A program made the position numbers and the translations under genes. Positions 52,392-60,864 of a stretch of 64,000 bases of DNA are shown here, one piece after another. This stretch comes from Candidatus Minthosoma equi. GTDB lineage: Bacteria > Bacteroidota > Bacteroidia > Bacteroidales > Bacteroidaceae. The stretch's first letter is position 1; the number at the start of each line of letters is the position of its first letter. Where the stretch lies: positions 62,001-126,000 of the forward strand of contig JAGHUI010000023.1 of assembly GCA_018064885.1 (NCBI GenBank), written 5' to 3'. Below the pieces are notes generated by a model. That model did no database searches and was not told the DNA's origin. It saw only the letters and a program-made list of their open reading frames with translations.

Positions 52392-52789
52392 GTTTGAACG
52401 AAGTAGATAGAGTAACATTAGTGAAACTTGAGTATGATAAGGCGCTTAGGTTTCTGAAGCAGGCAGACAAGAACTTTGCGGAATGTGAATGGGAAATTGC
52501 TGCTAATAGATACTATTACGCATGTTTCCATGCTGTGCAAGCATTGTTTGTGAAGAATGGGATTGAAAGCCACAAGCATGCAGGGTTGTTGAGATTGTTC
52601 GGTCAGCATTTTATTCAGACGGGGATAATTGATAAGCCGCTTGGCTCATTTCTGAACAGAATGGAGCAGTTGCGCACAAAGGCGGATTATAATGTTATCT
52701 TTACAGTGACAAAGGAGGAACTTGAAACTATGGTTGAACCATCTCATACGTTGATAGATAGTATTGCTGATTTGTTGAATGACAATTGA
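52388..52789 (+). CDS. HEPN-domain protein (HepT-like toxin candidate)
   Basis: 133 aa from the ATG at 52388, which overlaps the MNT stop as ATGA; the longer frame from 52325 reads through the MNT gene and is rejected. AANRYYYACFHAVQALFVKN contains the R-x6-H motif of the HEPN RNase-type site. DKALRFLKQADKNFAECEWE precedes it and HAGLLRLFGQHFIQTGIIDK follows. It may act as a toxin or defence RNase kept in check by the MNT protein. This subfamily (PF05168-like) also has members without proven RNase activity. Confidence 0.82.
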   Translation: MSLNEVDRVTLVKLEYDKALRFLKQADKNFAECEWEIAANRYYYACFHAVQALFVKNGIESHKHAGLLRLFGQHFIQTGIIDKPLGSFLNRMEQLRTKADYNVIFTVTKEELETMVEPSHTLIDSIADLLNDN

Positions 52790-52825
52790 GACATAGCTTA
52801 GATTAAATTTCCAATAATATAAATA

Positions 52826-52863
52826 AGCGGTAATTCCAGTAACAATGGAGTTGCCGCTTTTTG
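52826..52863 (+). terminator. Intrinsic terminator after the MNT/HEPN pair
   Basis: AGCGGTAA pairs with TTGCCGCT (one T-G) and TTCCA with TGGAG inside; TTTTTGTGTG follows. It lies 37 bp after the HEPN stop. Confidence 0.8.
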
Positions 52864-52980
52864 TGTGTGAAAATAAAAGAAAAAGAAACAATAAAAGATA
52901 AAAGAAGATGACAGAACTGAAACCAAACATGCTGATAAACCTAACGATAGGTTTGGCAAGCGAAAGTGATAAAAAGAACC

Positions 52981-53037
52981 AGCCGCATCTCGCTTTTTTA
53001 CCATAATGTGTAGAAAGATGGCATTAGAATTGCATGA
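52981..53037 (+). pseudogene. 3' remnant of a second MNT gene
   Basis: Nineteen codons read SRISLFYHNV*KDGIRIA and a stop, against SRISPFYHNVTKDGIRIA at the end of the intact MNT gene, with an in-frame TAG. The next ATG (53034) starts MSLLSDC, where the intact HEPN starts MSLNEVD. This is the junction of a former MNT/HEPN pair, otherwise deleted. Confidence 0.75.
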
Positions 53038-53086
53038 GTCTGTTGAGTGATTGTTGACTGTTGATGATAAAAATTTCACGTTTTGT

Positions 53087-53117
53087 TTTGTCATTTCCAT
53101 TTTTCTCCTTACCTTTG
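53087..53117 (+). promoter_or_regulatory. Promoter of tRNA-Leu
   Basis: TTTG (53087-53090), 19-bp spacer, TACCTTTG (53110-53117). Consensus match; transcription would start about 27 bp before the tRNA. Confidence 0.8.
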
Positions 53118-53150
53118 TACCGCTTTTCAGCAACACAACAAAAGAAATTG

Positions 53151-53232
53151 GCGCTTGTGGCGGAATTGGCAGACGCGCTAGACTTAGGATCTAGTTCCAA
53201 CCGGAGTGCAGGTTCGACCCCTGTCAGGCGCA
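53151..53232 (+). tRNA. tRNA-Leu (anticodon TAG)
   Basis: 82 nt. Acceptor GCGCTTG pairs with CAGGCGC, D-loop GGCGGAATTGGCAGACGC, anticodon stem CTAGA/TCTAG with loop CTTAGGA giving TAG, a class II variable arm, and GCAGGTTCGACCCCTGT as the T-arm. Discriminator A; CCA is not encoded, as usual in this phylum. It borders the variable zone on its left and could have served as an integration site, although no attachment-site duplication is seen. Confidence 0.95.
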
Positions 53233-53311
53233 CAATAAAAATGGTCTCAATGATTGAAAAATGCAAACTCTTGTTTTCAGGGCTTGCATTTTTTTGTTAA
53301 AAGATAATGCC

Positions 53312-55243
53312 ATGATTAAGAACTGCAATAACATCATTACCTGCACAAGGCTTCTTTCTGTTTTCATACTGCTTTGTGCTTGTGCGCTCTTTGTGCCAGT
53401 GAAAAGCAACGCTCAGGCTTTTGATGTTGATTTTGACCTTAAGGTAATCCACACCGATTCTCTCAATCTGCCAAACAACACAATTTCCAAATACGTCATC
53501 TCGCTGCTGCCTGAACTTCTTGAGCGTCCTGGAGATGCGCTTATCAATGAGTATGACATCATGATTGACGGCTTGTCTGTAGGAGCCGCCGTAGATGGCG
53601 TTCTCACTCAGCTGAGAGTGAGCGAGATTGAGAAAATTGAGATTAACGAATCGCCTATTTCCAGCTATTACAACAATGGACAAAGCGGTTCCATCAATTT
53701 CATTCTTCGCAAGAAAACTAATCCTGACAAATCCATTTGGGGAGGTGTTTCTACCGATGTTTCCATGCCTTTTGACATTCTTTCCAAGTTCACCATAGGG
53801 TATGAAAAGCCAAAATTCATGGCACGAACGTTAGCATTCTGCGACATTTCCAACAGTACAAGCAAGCGTGACTTCAGCAGTTACTCAAACGGCGAGCTTT
53901 TGTATAATGATCATTCTGAGACAAATGAAAAGCGGTTCAGCGATTTGGCTCGTCTCTACATGACCTACAAACCTACAGATAAGAATGAATGGCAGTTGAA
54001 CTTCTCGCAGGTGACATTGCGAGACAATGCAACCATTACTAATAATCATGATGTTGCGACGGAACAGACAACCAACAACAAGAACACCATCCTTCGCACA
54101 CATTTAAAATATATTCACAACTTCACTCCACGCTCAAAATTTACAGGTGAGTTGCAGTATGTGTACAATCCATCTTCATTGATTTATGAGAAATTCAGCA
54201 TCCGCGAAAAGACCAACGAGCACAACCTTGCCGGAATGATGGAATATGAGCTGAAAATGCTGCCTCTAACAAGTAAAAACACCGCCAACATCACGTTTGG
54301 CATGAAATTCAACAATCAGTTCCGCAATGAGGATATACAATATGGCATAGATAAGCATTACGACCGCAGCTTCAATCCATACATAATTTCCAAGAACAGA
54401 TTCGGACGTTTCGGCATCAAAGCTCAAGCTGACATCCAACTTTATCATTATGATTTCAGTCTTCATAACAATGTGGCTTACAACAAGTTTGTCACTGCCA
54501 TCACAGGCAAAATCATGACAGAGTATCATCTCACAAAGAGCCAAAGTCTGCGCCTAATCCTTGACCGCAAAATTTCACGTCCTTCATACATGGAGATTTG
54601 TCCTGAAAATACTGCCGACGAACCAGCTATGCCAATGTATGGAGATCCAAACCTTAACAACATGCAGACTCACGAAGTGTGCCTCGACTATCTGGCAAGC
54701 CACCGCTGGGACTCTCAAGCGCTGTTCTTCAATGCTGGAGCGAGCTACATAAATATCAGCGATATCATACGAATCAAGAGTGTAGATGGCAACATGCCTT
54801 ACAGCACATTCTACAACAACGGAAAGAACAACATTATCAATTTCAATTTGATGACTCACTATTCCTATAAGCGTTTCTCGCTTTCTGCTACAGCCAATAT
54901 TTTCCACAACCACATGAAGTTGGAGAACAAGCTCGACCATCACTACTATCATAATCTTTCCATCATTTCTGCTTTCACTACAGCCAATGGCTGGAAGCCT
55001 GCTGTACGTCTGCTCTACAACAGCAAAGTGAAAACCGCGAACACTACGGAAGGTAGTAACTGCACTCTTAGCTTCAACCTTGGAAAGACTTGGGGCAACC
55101 TCAACATTCACACTTTTGGCATTGTTTCGCTCACAGGCAAATCGTATAATGTAGTTTACAGCAACAATAGGCAAGATCGAAGTGAATCGGATTATTTCCT
55201 CAGACATAATGCCATTGGCGTAGGCTTTGACTACAAATTTTAA
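53312..55243 (+). CDS. Outer-membrane beta-barrel receptor with reduced plug (TonB-dependent-like)
   Basis: 643 aa from the ATG at 53312; the longer frame begins inside the tRNA-downstream leader. Signal peptide about 1-35 (LLSVFILLCACALFVPVKSNAQ). Residues about 45-135 are a plug-like part: LNLPNNTISKYVISLLPELL, IMIDGLSVGAAVDGVL, VSEIEKIEINESPISSYYNN and GQSGSINFILRKK. The rest is an OMP_b-brl_3-like barrel (NISRPSYMEICPENTADE-like RKISRPSYMEICPEN, then YGDPNLNNMQTHEVCLDY) ending GVGFDYKF. No carboxypeptidase-like N-domain or TonB box is obvious. Substrate unknown. Confidence 0.75.
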   Translation: MIKNCNNIITCTRLLSVFILLCACALFVPVKSNAQAFDVDFDLKVIHTDSLNLPNNTISKYVISLLPELLERPGDALINEYDIMIDGLSVGAAVDGVLTQLRVSEIEKIEINESPISSYYNNGQSGSINFILRKKTNPDKSIWGGVSTDVSMPFDILSKFTIGYEKPKFMARTLAFCDISNSTSKRDFSSYSNGELLYNDHSETNEKRFSDLARLYMTYKPTDKNEWQLNFSQVTLRDNATITNNHDVATEQTTNNKNTILRTHLKYIHNFTPRSKFTGELQYVYNPSSLIYEKFSIREKTNEHNLAGMMEYELKMLPLTSKNTANITFGMKFNNQFRNEDIQYGIDKHYDRSFNPYIISKNRFGRFGIKAQADIQLYHYDFSLHNNVAYNKFVTAITGKIMTEYHLTKSQSLRLILDRKISRPSYMEICPENTADEPAMPMYGDPNLNNMQTHEVCLDYLASHRWDSQALFFNAGASYINISDIIRIKSVDGNMPYSTFYNNGKNNIINFNLMTHYSYKRFSLSATANIFHNHMKLENKLDHHYYHNLSIISAFTTANGWKPAVRLLYNSKVKTANTTEGSNCTLSFNLGKTWGNLNIHTFGIVSLTGKSYNVVYSNNRQDRSESDYFLRHNAIGVGFDYKF

Positions 55244-55274
55244 CATACATGCGTATCAATACACGGATTTTGCG

Positions 55275-55282
55275 TAACTTTG
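55275..55282 (+). promoter_or_regulatory. -7 box TAACTTTG before the DUF4421-like gene
   Basis: TAACTTTG lies about 45 bp upstream of the preferred ATG at 55327; no TTTG at the -33 distance. It supports the shorter start, since the longer frame begins upstream of the box. Confidence 0.5.
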
Positions 55283-55326
55283 CACCCGAAAACAATAGCA
55301 AACAATTGAAAACTTTTAGAAAAAAC

Positions 55327-56595
55327 ATGAAGATCAAGACAATACTTGCAACTGCCTTTCTTTTAGTTTCTTGTGTCGCATTTGCTCAGACGAACAACGA
55401 AACTATCAACAAAGCAATCGATTGGAGCAAGAACAAAGCTGACAAAATCACACAAGGAAGCTATGACCCAGACTATGTTTCTGCTCCAAAAAACAAATGG
55501 ATGGTTTTTGTGAGCGGCAATGGAGGCTACAACAAATTCAACATGGATGTTCCAATGAACTTCTATGAGGATTTCACAGAAGAGGACATGAAAAGATTCC
55601 CAGAAATGTCTAAGCTGTATAAATACAAATTCCGTCTTCATCAAGGCACGCAGGGCGCATCTGTAGGTTTGGGATATGGAAGCATCCGCGCCAAATACAC
55701 GTTCAACATTGGCAACAAGAACGAGAGCCAGTTCAACCTCGAAGCACTCGGAAGCCGCATGGGACTTTTGGTTGACTACCGCCACAGCAAGAAGATGAAG
55801 GGAACAGCATACGATGCTCTTGGTTCTCTCGATTATATGCTTGATCCTTCCACTCCTGTTAGCGAAATTCTCGACATGTACACAAAGGACATTCCGAGCA
55901 GCAGAAACGACTTCAAGTCGCTCCATATTCAGGGACATTATGTGTTCAACCATCGTCACTTCTCTTACTCTGCCGCACGTACAGCAACTCGCATTCAGAA
56001 GAGAAGTGCAGGAAGTCCTATCGTTCTTCTTGACTACTACAGAAGCAAGGCGAAGTTCCAAGAGAGCCTTCTTCTCGGTGAAGATGAATCATATACAACA
56101 TGGAAAGGATCAATCGGCGCAGGTTACGCATACAACTACACCCCTAATCAGGGCAAGGTGCTTATTCACGCATCGGTCATCCCTTCTATCTCGCTCATCA
56201 GCGACTCTGACTACGACACTCATCCTGTCAACTTTGAATATTACGCACAAACAATGGTATGGGTAAATCACCCTGAGAATGAAAAGATTAAAAACATGAA
56301 CTTAACAGAATTGGAGAAACAGTTTCCTGTAGAATTTGCAGAAGTAAAAGAAAGGTACAAAAGCACAGTGAAGAATAATGCCGCAACTGAAAAGAAATAC
56401 AACGAAACTATTGGTGCAACTGGAAAGATCACTCTCAACTGCACCGCTCGCCTTTCGGCTTCATGGAACATAAACGAGCATTACGTTCTCGGTGCTTACG
56501 GAGCATACCAGTACAGCAACTATGCGAACAAGAAACACTACAGCCTCAAAGAGCAAAAATTCAGCGGACAGATATTTTTAGGATATAGATTTTAA
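55327..56595 (+). CDS. DUF4421-like outer-membrane protein
   Basis: 422 aa from the ATG at 55327 (MKIKTILATAFLLVSCVAFA signal peptide); an upstream ATG would put 26 polar residues before the signal and is rejected. Amphipathic strands fill the protein: KNKWMVFVSGNGGYNKFNMD, TQGASVGLGYGSIRAKYTFN, FSYSAARTATRIQKRSAGSP (the conserved Q-K-R-S-A-G-S motif of DUF4421). It ends in FSGQIFLGYRF with the barrel-type terminal Phe. A charged helical insert at about 320-360 is noteworthy. Function unknown. Confidence 0.78.
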   Translation: MKIKTILATAFLLVSCVAFAQTNNETINKAIDWSKNKADKITQGSYDPDYVSAPKNKWMVFVSGNGGYNKFNMDVPMNFYEDFTEEDMKRFPEMSKLYKYKFRLHQGTQGASVGLGYGSIRAKYTFNIGNKNESQFNLEALGSRMGLLVDYRHSKKMKGTAYDALGSLDYMLDPSTPVSEILDMYTKDIPSSRNDFKSLHIQGHYVFNHRHFSYSAARTATRIQKRSAGSPIVLLDYYRSKAKFQESLLLGEDESYTTWKGSIGAGYAYNYTPNQGKVLIHASVIPSISLISDSDYDTHPVNFEYYAQTMVWVNHPENEKIKNMNLTELEKQFPVEFAEVKERYKSTVKNNAATEKKYNETIGATGKITLNCTARLSASWNINEHYVLGAYGAYQYSNYANKKHYSLKEQKFSGQIFLGYRF

Positions 56596-56663
56596 TGCCC
56601 ATCTAACTTTCTCAAATGGGGAGAGGTCATTTCCTTGGGATTTAACCAAAAACTGCACAACCA

Positions 56664-58388
56664 GTGAACAAATTCTTATTACTTGCAATTTCATTTACAA
56701 TTCCATTTGTTTTCCCTCTCAACGCATCTGCACAAGATGATGATGAATTTAGCAGAATAGCAACGAGGATAATGAACAGCTATCAGGACGAAAATACTGA
56801 TTCTTTGAAGGATGCATCTCTTGGATGGCACGGTGGTGCTTATATGGGAGCAAGCACTCAGGGACGCACAATTCCGAGTGCATCGTTCACCTACAAATCT
56901 AACGAGAAGTTCCTTTTCACCGGCGACATAGCAGGAAACATAACAGAAAAGACAACGGGCAAGAGTGTTGCCACATTCTACAACAACGGCACTGGCAAAA
57001 GGGCGAATACAGATATCCTGACAAATGGGCAGAACATTCATGCAAAGGTTAGGTTTGACTATGCCGCATGGAAGGGATCAATACTGACTTTTGGCATTTT
57101 GGAAAGCTACAACAACACGAAGGAAAAGAACAGCTCTGCTGTGGCTTTTCTTGACGGACAAGGAGTTGAATACTGTGCAAAGTATGAGAACCGTACTCGC
57201 TCTATTCACGATTTGAAAATGGGCTATCTGCTGCAATATATCCAGAAGTTCGAAAGCGGCGATAAACTCACTACGCGCGTGAACATTAAACATAATCATT
57301 TGTCAGCAAATGTGGACAAGTCAACGTGGGCAATGTCTGCCAGCGACTACAATGCAAGCCGTGAGCATCACAAGATGAACAACTTTGATCCTTATGGCAT
57401 GATGAAGTTTCAATCAAGATCGTACGGTGCTTTCTCTTGGGGACTTTCCGAAAAATACACCATCAACAGGATTCGCACCGAGCATGCCGCAGATCGCTTC
57501 AACTTCAACACATGCTCCTCTCTTTCTTCTCTTAACATGCAAATTGCTGCTGGATGTTTCTCCTTCGCCGCAAGCGGAGATTATGAGTATTTCGACCACC
57601 GTTCAAACGATTTCACACACTCTGAAATTCTGAAATATTACAACAACTGGATGGCTAATGCCAAAGCAAGTTTTGCTATCACAGGCAATCATTCTATTGT
57701 GTTCAACTTCAACAGAAGCGTGACTCATCCGGAGTATGAGGAATTGGATCCATACGAAAACATTGGTAGTGATATCACGTTGATTTATATGGGTAATAGC
57801 GATTTGGAACCTTCAAAATCCTGGCTTTACGGGGGCAGATATCATTACAAAGACAATCACCTGAAAGGAAGCATAAGTGCAAGTTTTGAGCACATCAAGG
57901 ACGACATCGCTCCTGTGGCTTCTCATCACCCTGTAACGAACCTGACAATAAAGACTTGGAAGAACGATGTTTCGTTCGGCAAATTCATGTTCGATGCTCG
58001 CGGCGAGGTTTCTTCGGGTGCTTTCAACATGACTTTCGGTGCAAGGGCGCAAAGACTGAGCTATGGAAGTGATTATAAGTCGGATGGAAAATTGTGGTCA
58101 TACAGTTTTAAAGTGCGTCCACAAGTAGAGCTTCCTGGCAAATGGACACTTGCAACATCTTTGCTGTATCAAGGACGCGAGAACCATCTCACTTACTACA
58201 ATCGTGGTTACACCTACCTTTCTGTCCGAGCAGTTAAGCAGATGGGGCCTTGGGCAATCTATGGATTCGTTCAGGACATTCTGGAACGCGACCGTGTGCA
58301 GGTGCTTCATGATGTGGACAACACGGTTTACACATACAAAGACCTCAATGCAAGGGCGTTGATTTTGGGAGCATCATACAAGTTCTAA
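56664..58388 (+). CDS. Outer-membrane barrel protein without plug (OMP_b-brl-like)
   Basis: 574 aa from a GTG. Signal peptide 1-24 (LLLAISFTIPFVFPLNASAQ). FSRIATRIMNSYQDENTDSL precedes a barrel of about 20 strands with NFNRSVTHPEYEELDPYENI and YMGNSDLEPSKSWLYGGRYH, both of which occur in the barrel part of TonB-dependent receptors. It ends in ALILGASYKF. No plug or carboxypeptidase-like domain is visible. So it is either a plug-less relative of the receptor gene at 53312 or a barrel that needs another plug. Substrate unknown. Confidence 0.7.
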   Translation: MNKFLLLAISFTIPFVFPLNASAQDDDEFSRIATRIMNSYQDENTDSLKDASLGWHGGAYMGASTQGRTIPSASFTYKSNEKFLFTGDIAGNITEKTTGKSVATFYNNGTGKRANTDILTNGQNIHAKVRFDYAAWKGSILTFGILESYNNTKEKNSSAVAFLDGQGVEYCAKYENRTRSIHDLKMGYLLQYIQKFESGDKLTTRVNIKHNHLSANVDKSTWAMSASDYNASREHHKMNNFDPYGMMKFQSRSYGAFSWGLSEKYTINRIRTEHAADRFNFNTCSSLSSLNMQIAAGCFSFAASGDYEYFDHRSNDFTHSEILKYYNNWMANAKASFAITGNHSIVFNFNRSVTHPEYEELDPYENIGSDITLIYMGNSDLEPSKSWLYGGRYHYKDNHLKGSISASFEHIKDDIAPVASHHPVTNLTIKTWKNDVSFGKFMFDARGEVSSGAFNMTFGARAQRLSYGSDYKSDGKLWSYSFKVRPQVELPGKWTLATSLLYQGRENHLTYYNRGYTYLSVRAVKQMGPWAIYGFVQDILERDRVQVLHDVDNTVYTYKDLNARALILGASYKF

Positions 58389-58453
58389 AGCACATTTTAT
58401 AACATTTTTCCATATTTTCACCTAAAGGTGCCGATTGTTAGGTTATTTTTTCT

Positions 58454-58461
58454 TATCTTTG
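58454..58461 (+). promoter_or_regulatory. -7 box TATCTTTG before pta
   Basis: TATCTTTG lies about 40 bp before pta. A TTG at about 58436 and a T-run precede it; no complete TTTG at -33. Confidence 0.6.
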
Positions 58462-58501
58462 CACAAATACTGCAAACATAAACTAATAACATAAAATACA
58501 A

Positions 58502-59509
58502 ATGGCATTAATCGAAAGTATTATTGCGCGTGCTAAAGCAAACAAGCAGCGCATTGTGCTCCCAGAGTCTCTTGAGGAGCGCACACTTACTGCCGCCGAC
58601 AAGTCCCTTGCTGACGACATAGCCGATATCATTCTCATCGGCAACCCACAGGAAATTTTTGCTCTTGCTGACAAGCTTGGATTGAAGAACATTGGCAAGG
58701 CTACAATTATCGACCCTGCTACAAGCGAGAAGACAGAAGAGTACGCTCAGCTCCTCTTCCAACTCCGTCAGAAGAAGGGCATGACAATCGAGAAGGCTCG
58801 CCAGCAGGTGCTTGATCCTCTTTATTTCGGTTGTCTTATCATCAAGAGCGGTGATGCTGACGGACAGATTTCTGGTGCGCTCTCAACTACAGGCGACACT
58901 CTCCGTCCTGCTCTTCAGATTATCAAGTGCGCTCCAGGAATCACTTGCGTTTCTGGTGCAATGCTCATGATCACTCAGACTCCTCAGTACGGCGAAGAAG
59001 GTGTGCTTGTAATGGGCGACGTTGCTGTTACTCCTATGCCAGATGCATCGCAGCTTGCTCAGATCGCTGTCTGCACAGCTCAGACTGCTAAGTCGGTAGC
59101 TGGTTTCGCTGACCCACGTGTGGCTATGCTCTCGTTCTCAACTAAGGGTTCGGCAAAGCACGAGGTTGTTGACAAGGTAGTTGAGGCTACTAAGCTCGCC
59201 AAGGAACTCGATCCTGCTCTCAAGATTGACGGTGAACTCCAAGCTGATGCTGCTCTCGTTCCATCAGTAGGTCAGAAGAAGGCTCCAGGTTCGGAGATTG
59301 CAGGCAACGCCAACGTACTCGTATTCCCATGCCTCGAAGTAGGCAACATCGGCTACAAGCTCGTTCAGCGTCTCGGCAACGCCGACGCTATCGGCCCAAT
59401 CCTTCAGGGTATCGCTCGCCCAGTGAACGACCTCAGCCGCGGCTGCTCAGTTGACGACATCTATAAGATGGTGGCAATCACTGCTTGCCAGGCAATGGAT
59501 GCGAAGTAA
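58502..59509 (+). CDS. pta: Phosphate acetyltransferase
   Basis: 335 aa. QRIVLPESLEERTLTAADKS opens the short Pta form (without the N-terminal BioD-like and DRTGG domains). SGDADGQISGALSTTGDTLR, FADPRVAMLSFSTKGSAKHE, KIDGELQADAALVPSVGQKK and GNANVLVFPCLEVGNIGYKL give the CoA and acetyl-phosphate sites. It interconverts acetyl-CoA and acetyl phosphate. The partner ackA begins 33 bp downstream, as expected for the ATP-forming acetate branch of fermentation. Confidence 0.95.
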   Translation: MALIESIIARAKANKQRIVLPESLEERTLTAADKSLADDIADIILIGNPQEIFALADKLGLKNIGKATIIDPATSEKTEEYAQLLFQLRQKKGMTIEKARQQVLDPLYFGCLIIKSGDADGQISGALSTTGDTLRPALQIIKCAPGITCVSGAMLMITQTPQYGEEGVLVMGDVAVTPMPDASQLAQIAVCTAQTAKSVAGFADPRVAMLSFSTKGSAKHEVVDKVVEATKLAKELDPALKIDGELQADAALVPSVGQKKAPGSEIAGNANVLVFPCLEVGNIGYKLVQRLGNADAIGPILQGIARPVNDLSRGCSVDDIYKMVAITACQAMDAK

Positions 59510-59542
59510 GTTAAACGAAAAATTAAACGATAAAAATAAAAA

Positions 59543-60736
59543 ATGAAGATTCTTGTATTGAACTGCGGTTCATCTTCTATCAAATATGCGCTCTACAACA
59601 TGGATGACCAGAGCGTGATCACTTCTGGTGGTATTGAAAAGATTGGTCTTCCTGATTCTTTCATCAATGTAAAACTCAACGGTGAAAAGCATAAAATTGA
59701 GAAGCCTATTGAGGAACATACTGCTGGTGTACAGCTCATCTTTGACGTGCTCACTAAGGGCGAATATGCTGTTCTCAAAGACCTTAACGAACTCGATGCT
59801 GTGGGCCATCGCATGGTGCATGGTGGTGAGAAATTCAACAAATCTGTACTTCTCACTCCTGAGGTTATGGAGGCATTCACGGCTTGCAACGACCTCGCTC
59901 CACTCCACAACCCTGCAAACATCAAAGGTGTGAATGCTGTAAGTGCTCTTATGCCAAACATTCCACAGGTTGGTGTGTTCGATACTGCATTCCATCAGAC
60001 AATGCCTGACTACGCTTACATGTACGCTCTTCCTTACGAGCTTTACAGCAAATATGGTGTTCGCCGTTACGGTTTCCACGGAACAAGCCATCGTTATGTA
60101 AGCCAGCGTGTTTGCGAATTCCTTGGCGTTAATCCAGAGGGCAAAAAGATTATCACTTGTCACATCGGCAATGGCGCTTCTATCGCTGCTGTCAAGGATG
60201 GCAAGTGCGTAGATACATCTATGGGACTCACTCCACTTGAGGGTCTTATCATGGGAACTCGTTCTGGCGACATTGATGCAGGTGCTGTAACATTCCTCAT
60301 GGACAAACTCAACCTTGACACAAAGGGTATCAGCAATTTGCTCAACAAGCAGTCTGGTCTTGCTGGCGTTAGCGAAGGTTCAAGCGACTTCCGTGACATC
60401 CTTGCTGGTATTGCTAACGGCAACGACAAGGCTCGTCTTGCAAAGGAAATGTACTGCTACCGCATCAAGAAATACATTGGTGAATATGCTGCCGCTATGG
60501 GTGGTGTTGACATCATCCTCTTCACAGGTGGCGCTGGCGAGAACCAATGGGAAGTACGCGAAGGTGCTACTGCTGGACTTGAGTTCATGGGTGTCAAGAT
60601 GGATGAGGCAAAGAATCGCTCTTGCCGTGCAACAGAGGCTATCCTCTCTGCTGACGACAGCAAGGTTACTGTTTGCTGCATTCCAACTGATGAGGAACTT
60701 ATGATTGCACTCGACACTCTTGCTCTTGCAAAGTAA
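59543..60736 (+). CDS. ackA: Acetate kinase
   Basis: 397 aa. KILVLNCGSSSIKYALYNM (phosphate-binding start), VGHRMVHGGEKFNKS, GVFDTAFHQTMPDYAYMYAL, RRYGFHGTSHRYVSQRVCEF with the catalytic His/Arg, CHIGNGASIAAVKDGKCVDT and LFTGGAGENQWEVREG all match. It makes ATP and acetate from acetyl phosphate in the cytoplasm. Co-transcribed with pta. Confidence 0.96.
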   Translation: MKILVLNCGSSSIKYALYNMDDQSVITSGGIEKIGLPDSFINVKLNGEKHKIEKPIEEHTAGVQLIFDVLTKGEYAVLKDLNELDAVGHRMVHGGEKFNKSVLLTPEVMEAFTACNDLAPLHNPANIKGVNAVSALMPNIPQVGVFDTAFHQTMPDYAYMYALPYELYSKYGVRRYGFHGTSHRYVSQRVCEFLGVNPEGKKIITCHIGNGASIAAVKDGKCVDTSMGLTPLEGLIMGTRSGDIDAGAVTFLMDKLNLDTKGISNLLNKQSGLAGVSEGSSDFRDILAGIANGNDKARLAKEMYCYRIKKYIGEYAAAMGGVDIILFTGGAGENQWEVREGATAGLEFMGVKMDEAKNRSCRATEAILSADDSKVTVCCIPTDEELMIALDTLALAK

Positions 60737-60752
60737 AGACCCTTCCCCCTTG

Positions 60753-60777
60753 CCCCCTCCCGTTAGAAGGGAGGGGG
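60753..60777. terminator. GC-rich 9-bp hairpin after ackA
   Basis: CCCCCTCCC and GGGAGGGGG form a perfect stem around GTTAGAA, 16 bp after the ackA stop. A GTAGCTAC palindrome follows. It probably ends the pta-ackA transcript, but no U-run is present. The element also resembles short dispersed palindromes of Bacteroidota, whose copy number needs the full genome. Confidence 0.55.
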
Positions 60778-60864
60778 AGTAGCTACTCTACTGATTAGGG
60801 TGAAACAATATGTTCAAAGCAGTGCGTCTGCTTTGCCCCCAATTAAAACAATCAAAAAACCTAA

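Noticed and set aside
52908-52980. Small ORF MTELKPNM... before the MNT remnant
   Set aside because: Continues into the decayed MNT sequence in a different frame; no similarity to known proteins and no conserved features.
54584-55246. 220-aa minus-strand ORF
   Set aside because: Antisense to the barrel gene at 53312-55243; valine/isoleucine-rich shadow translation typical of the complement of barrel codons.
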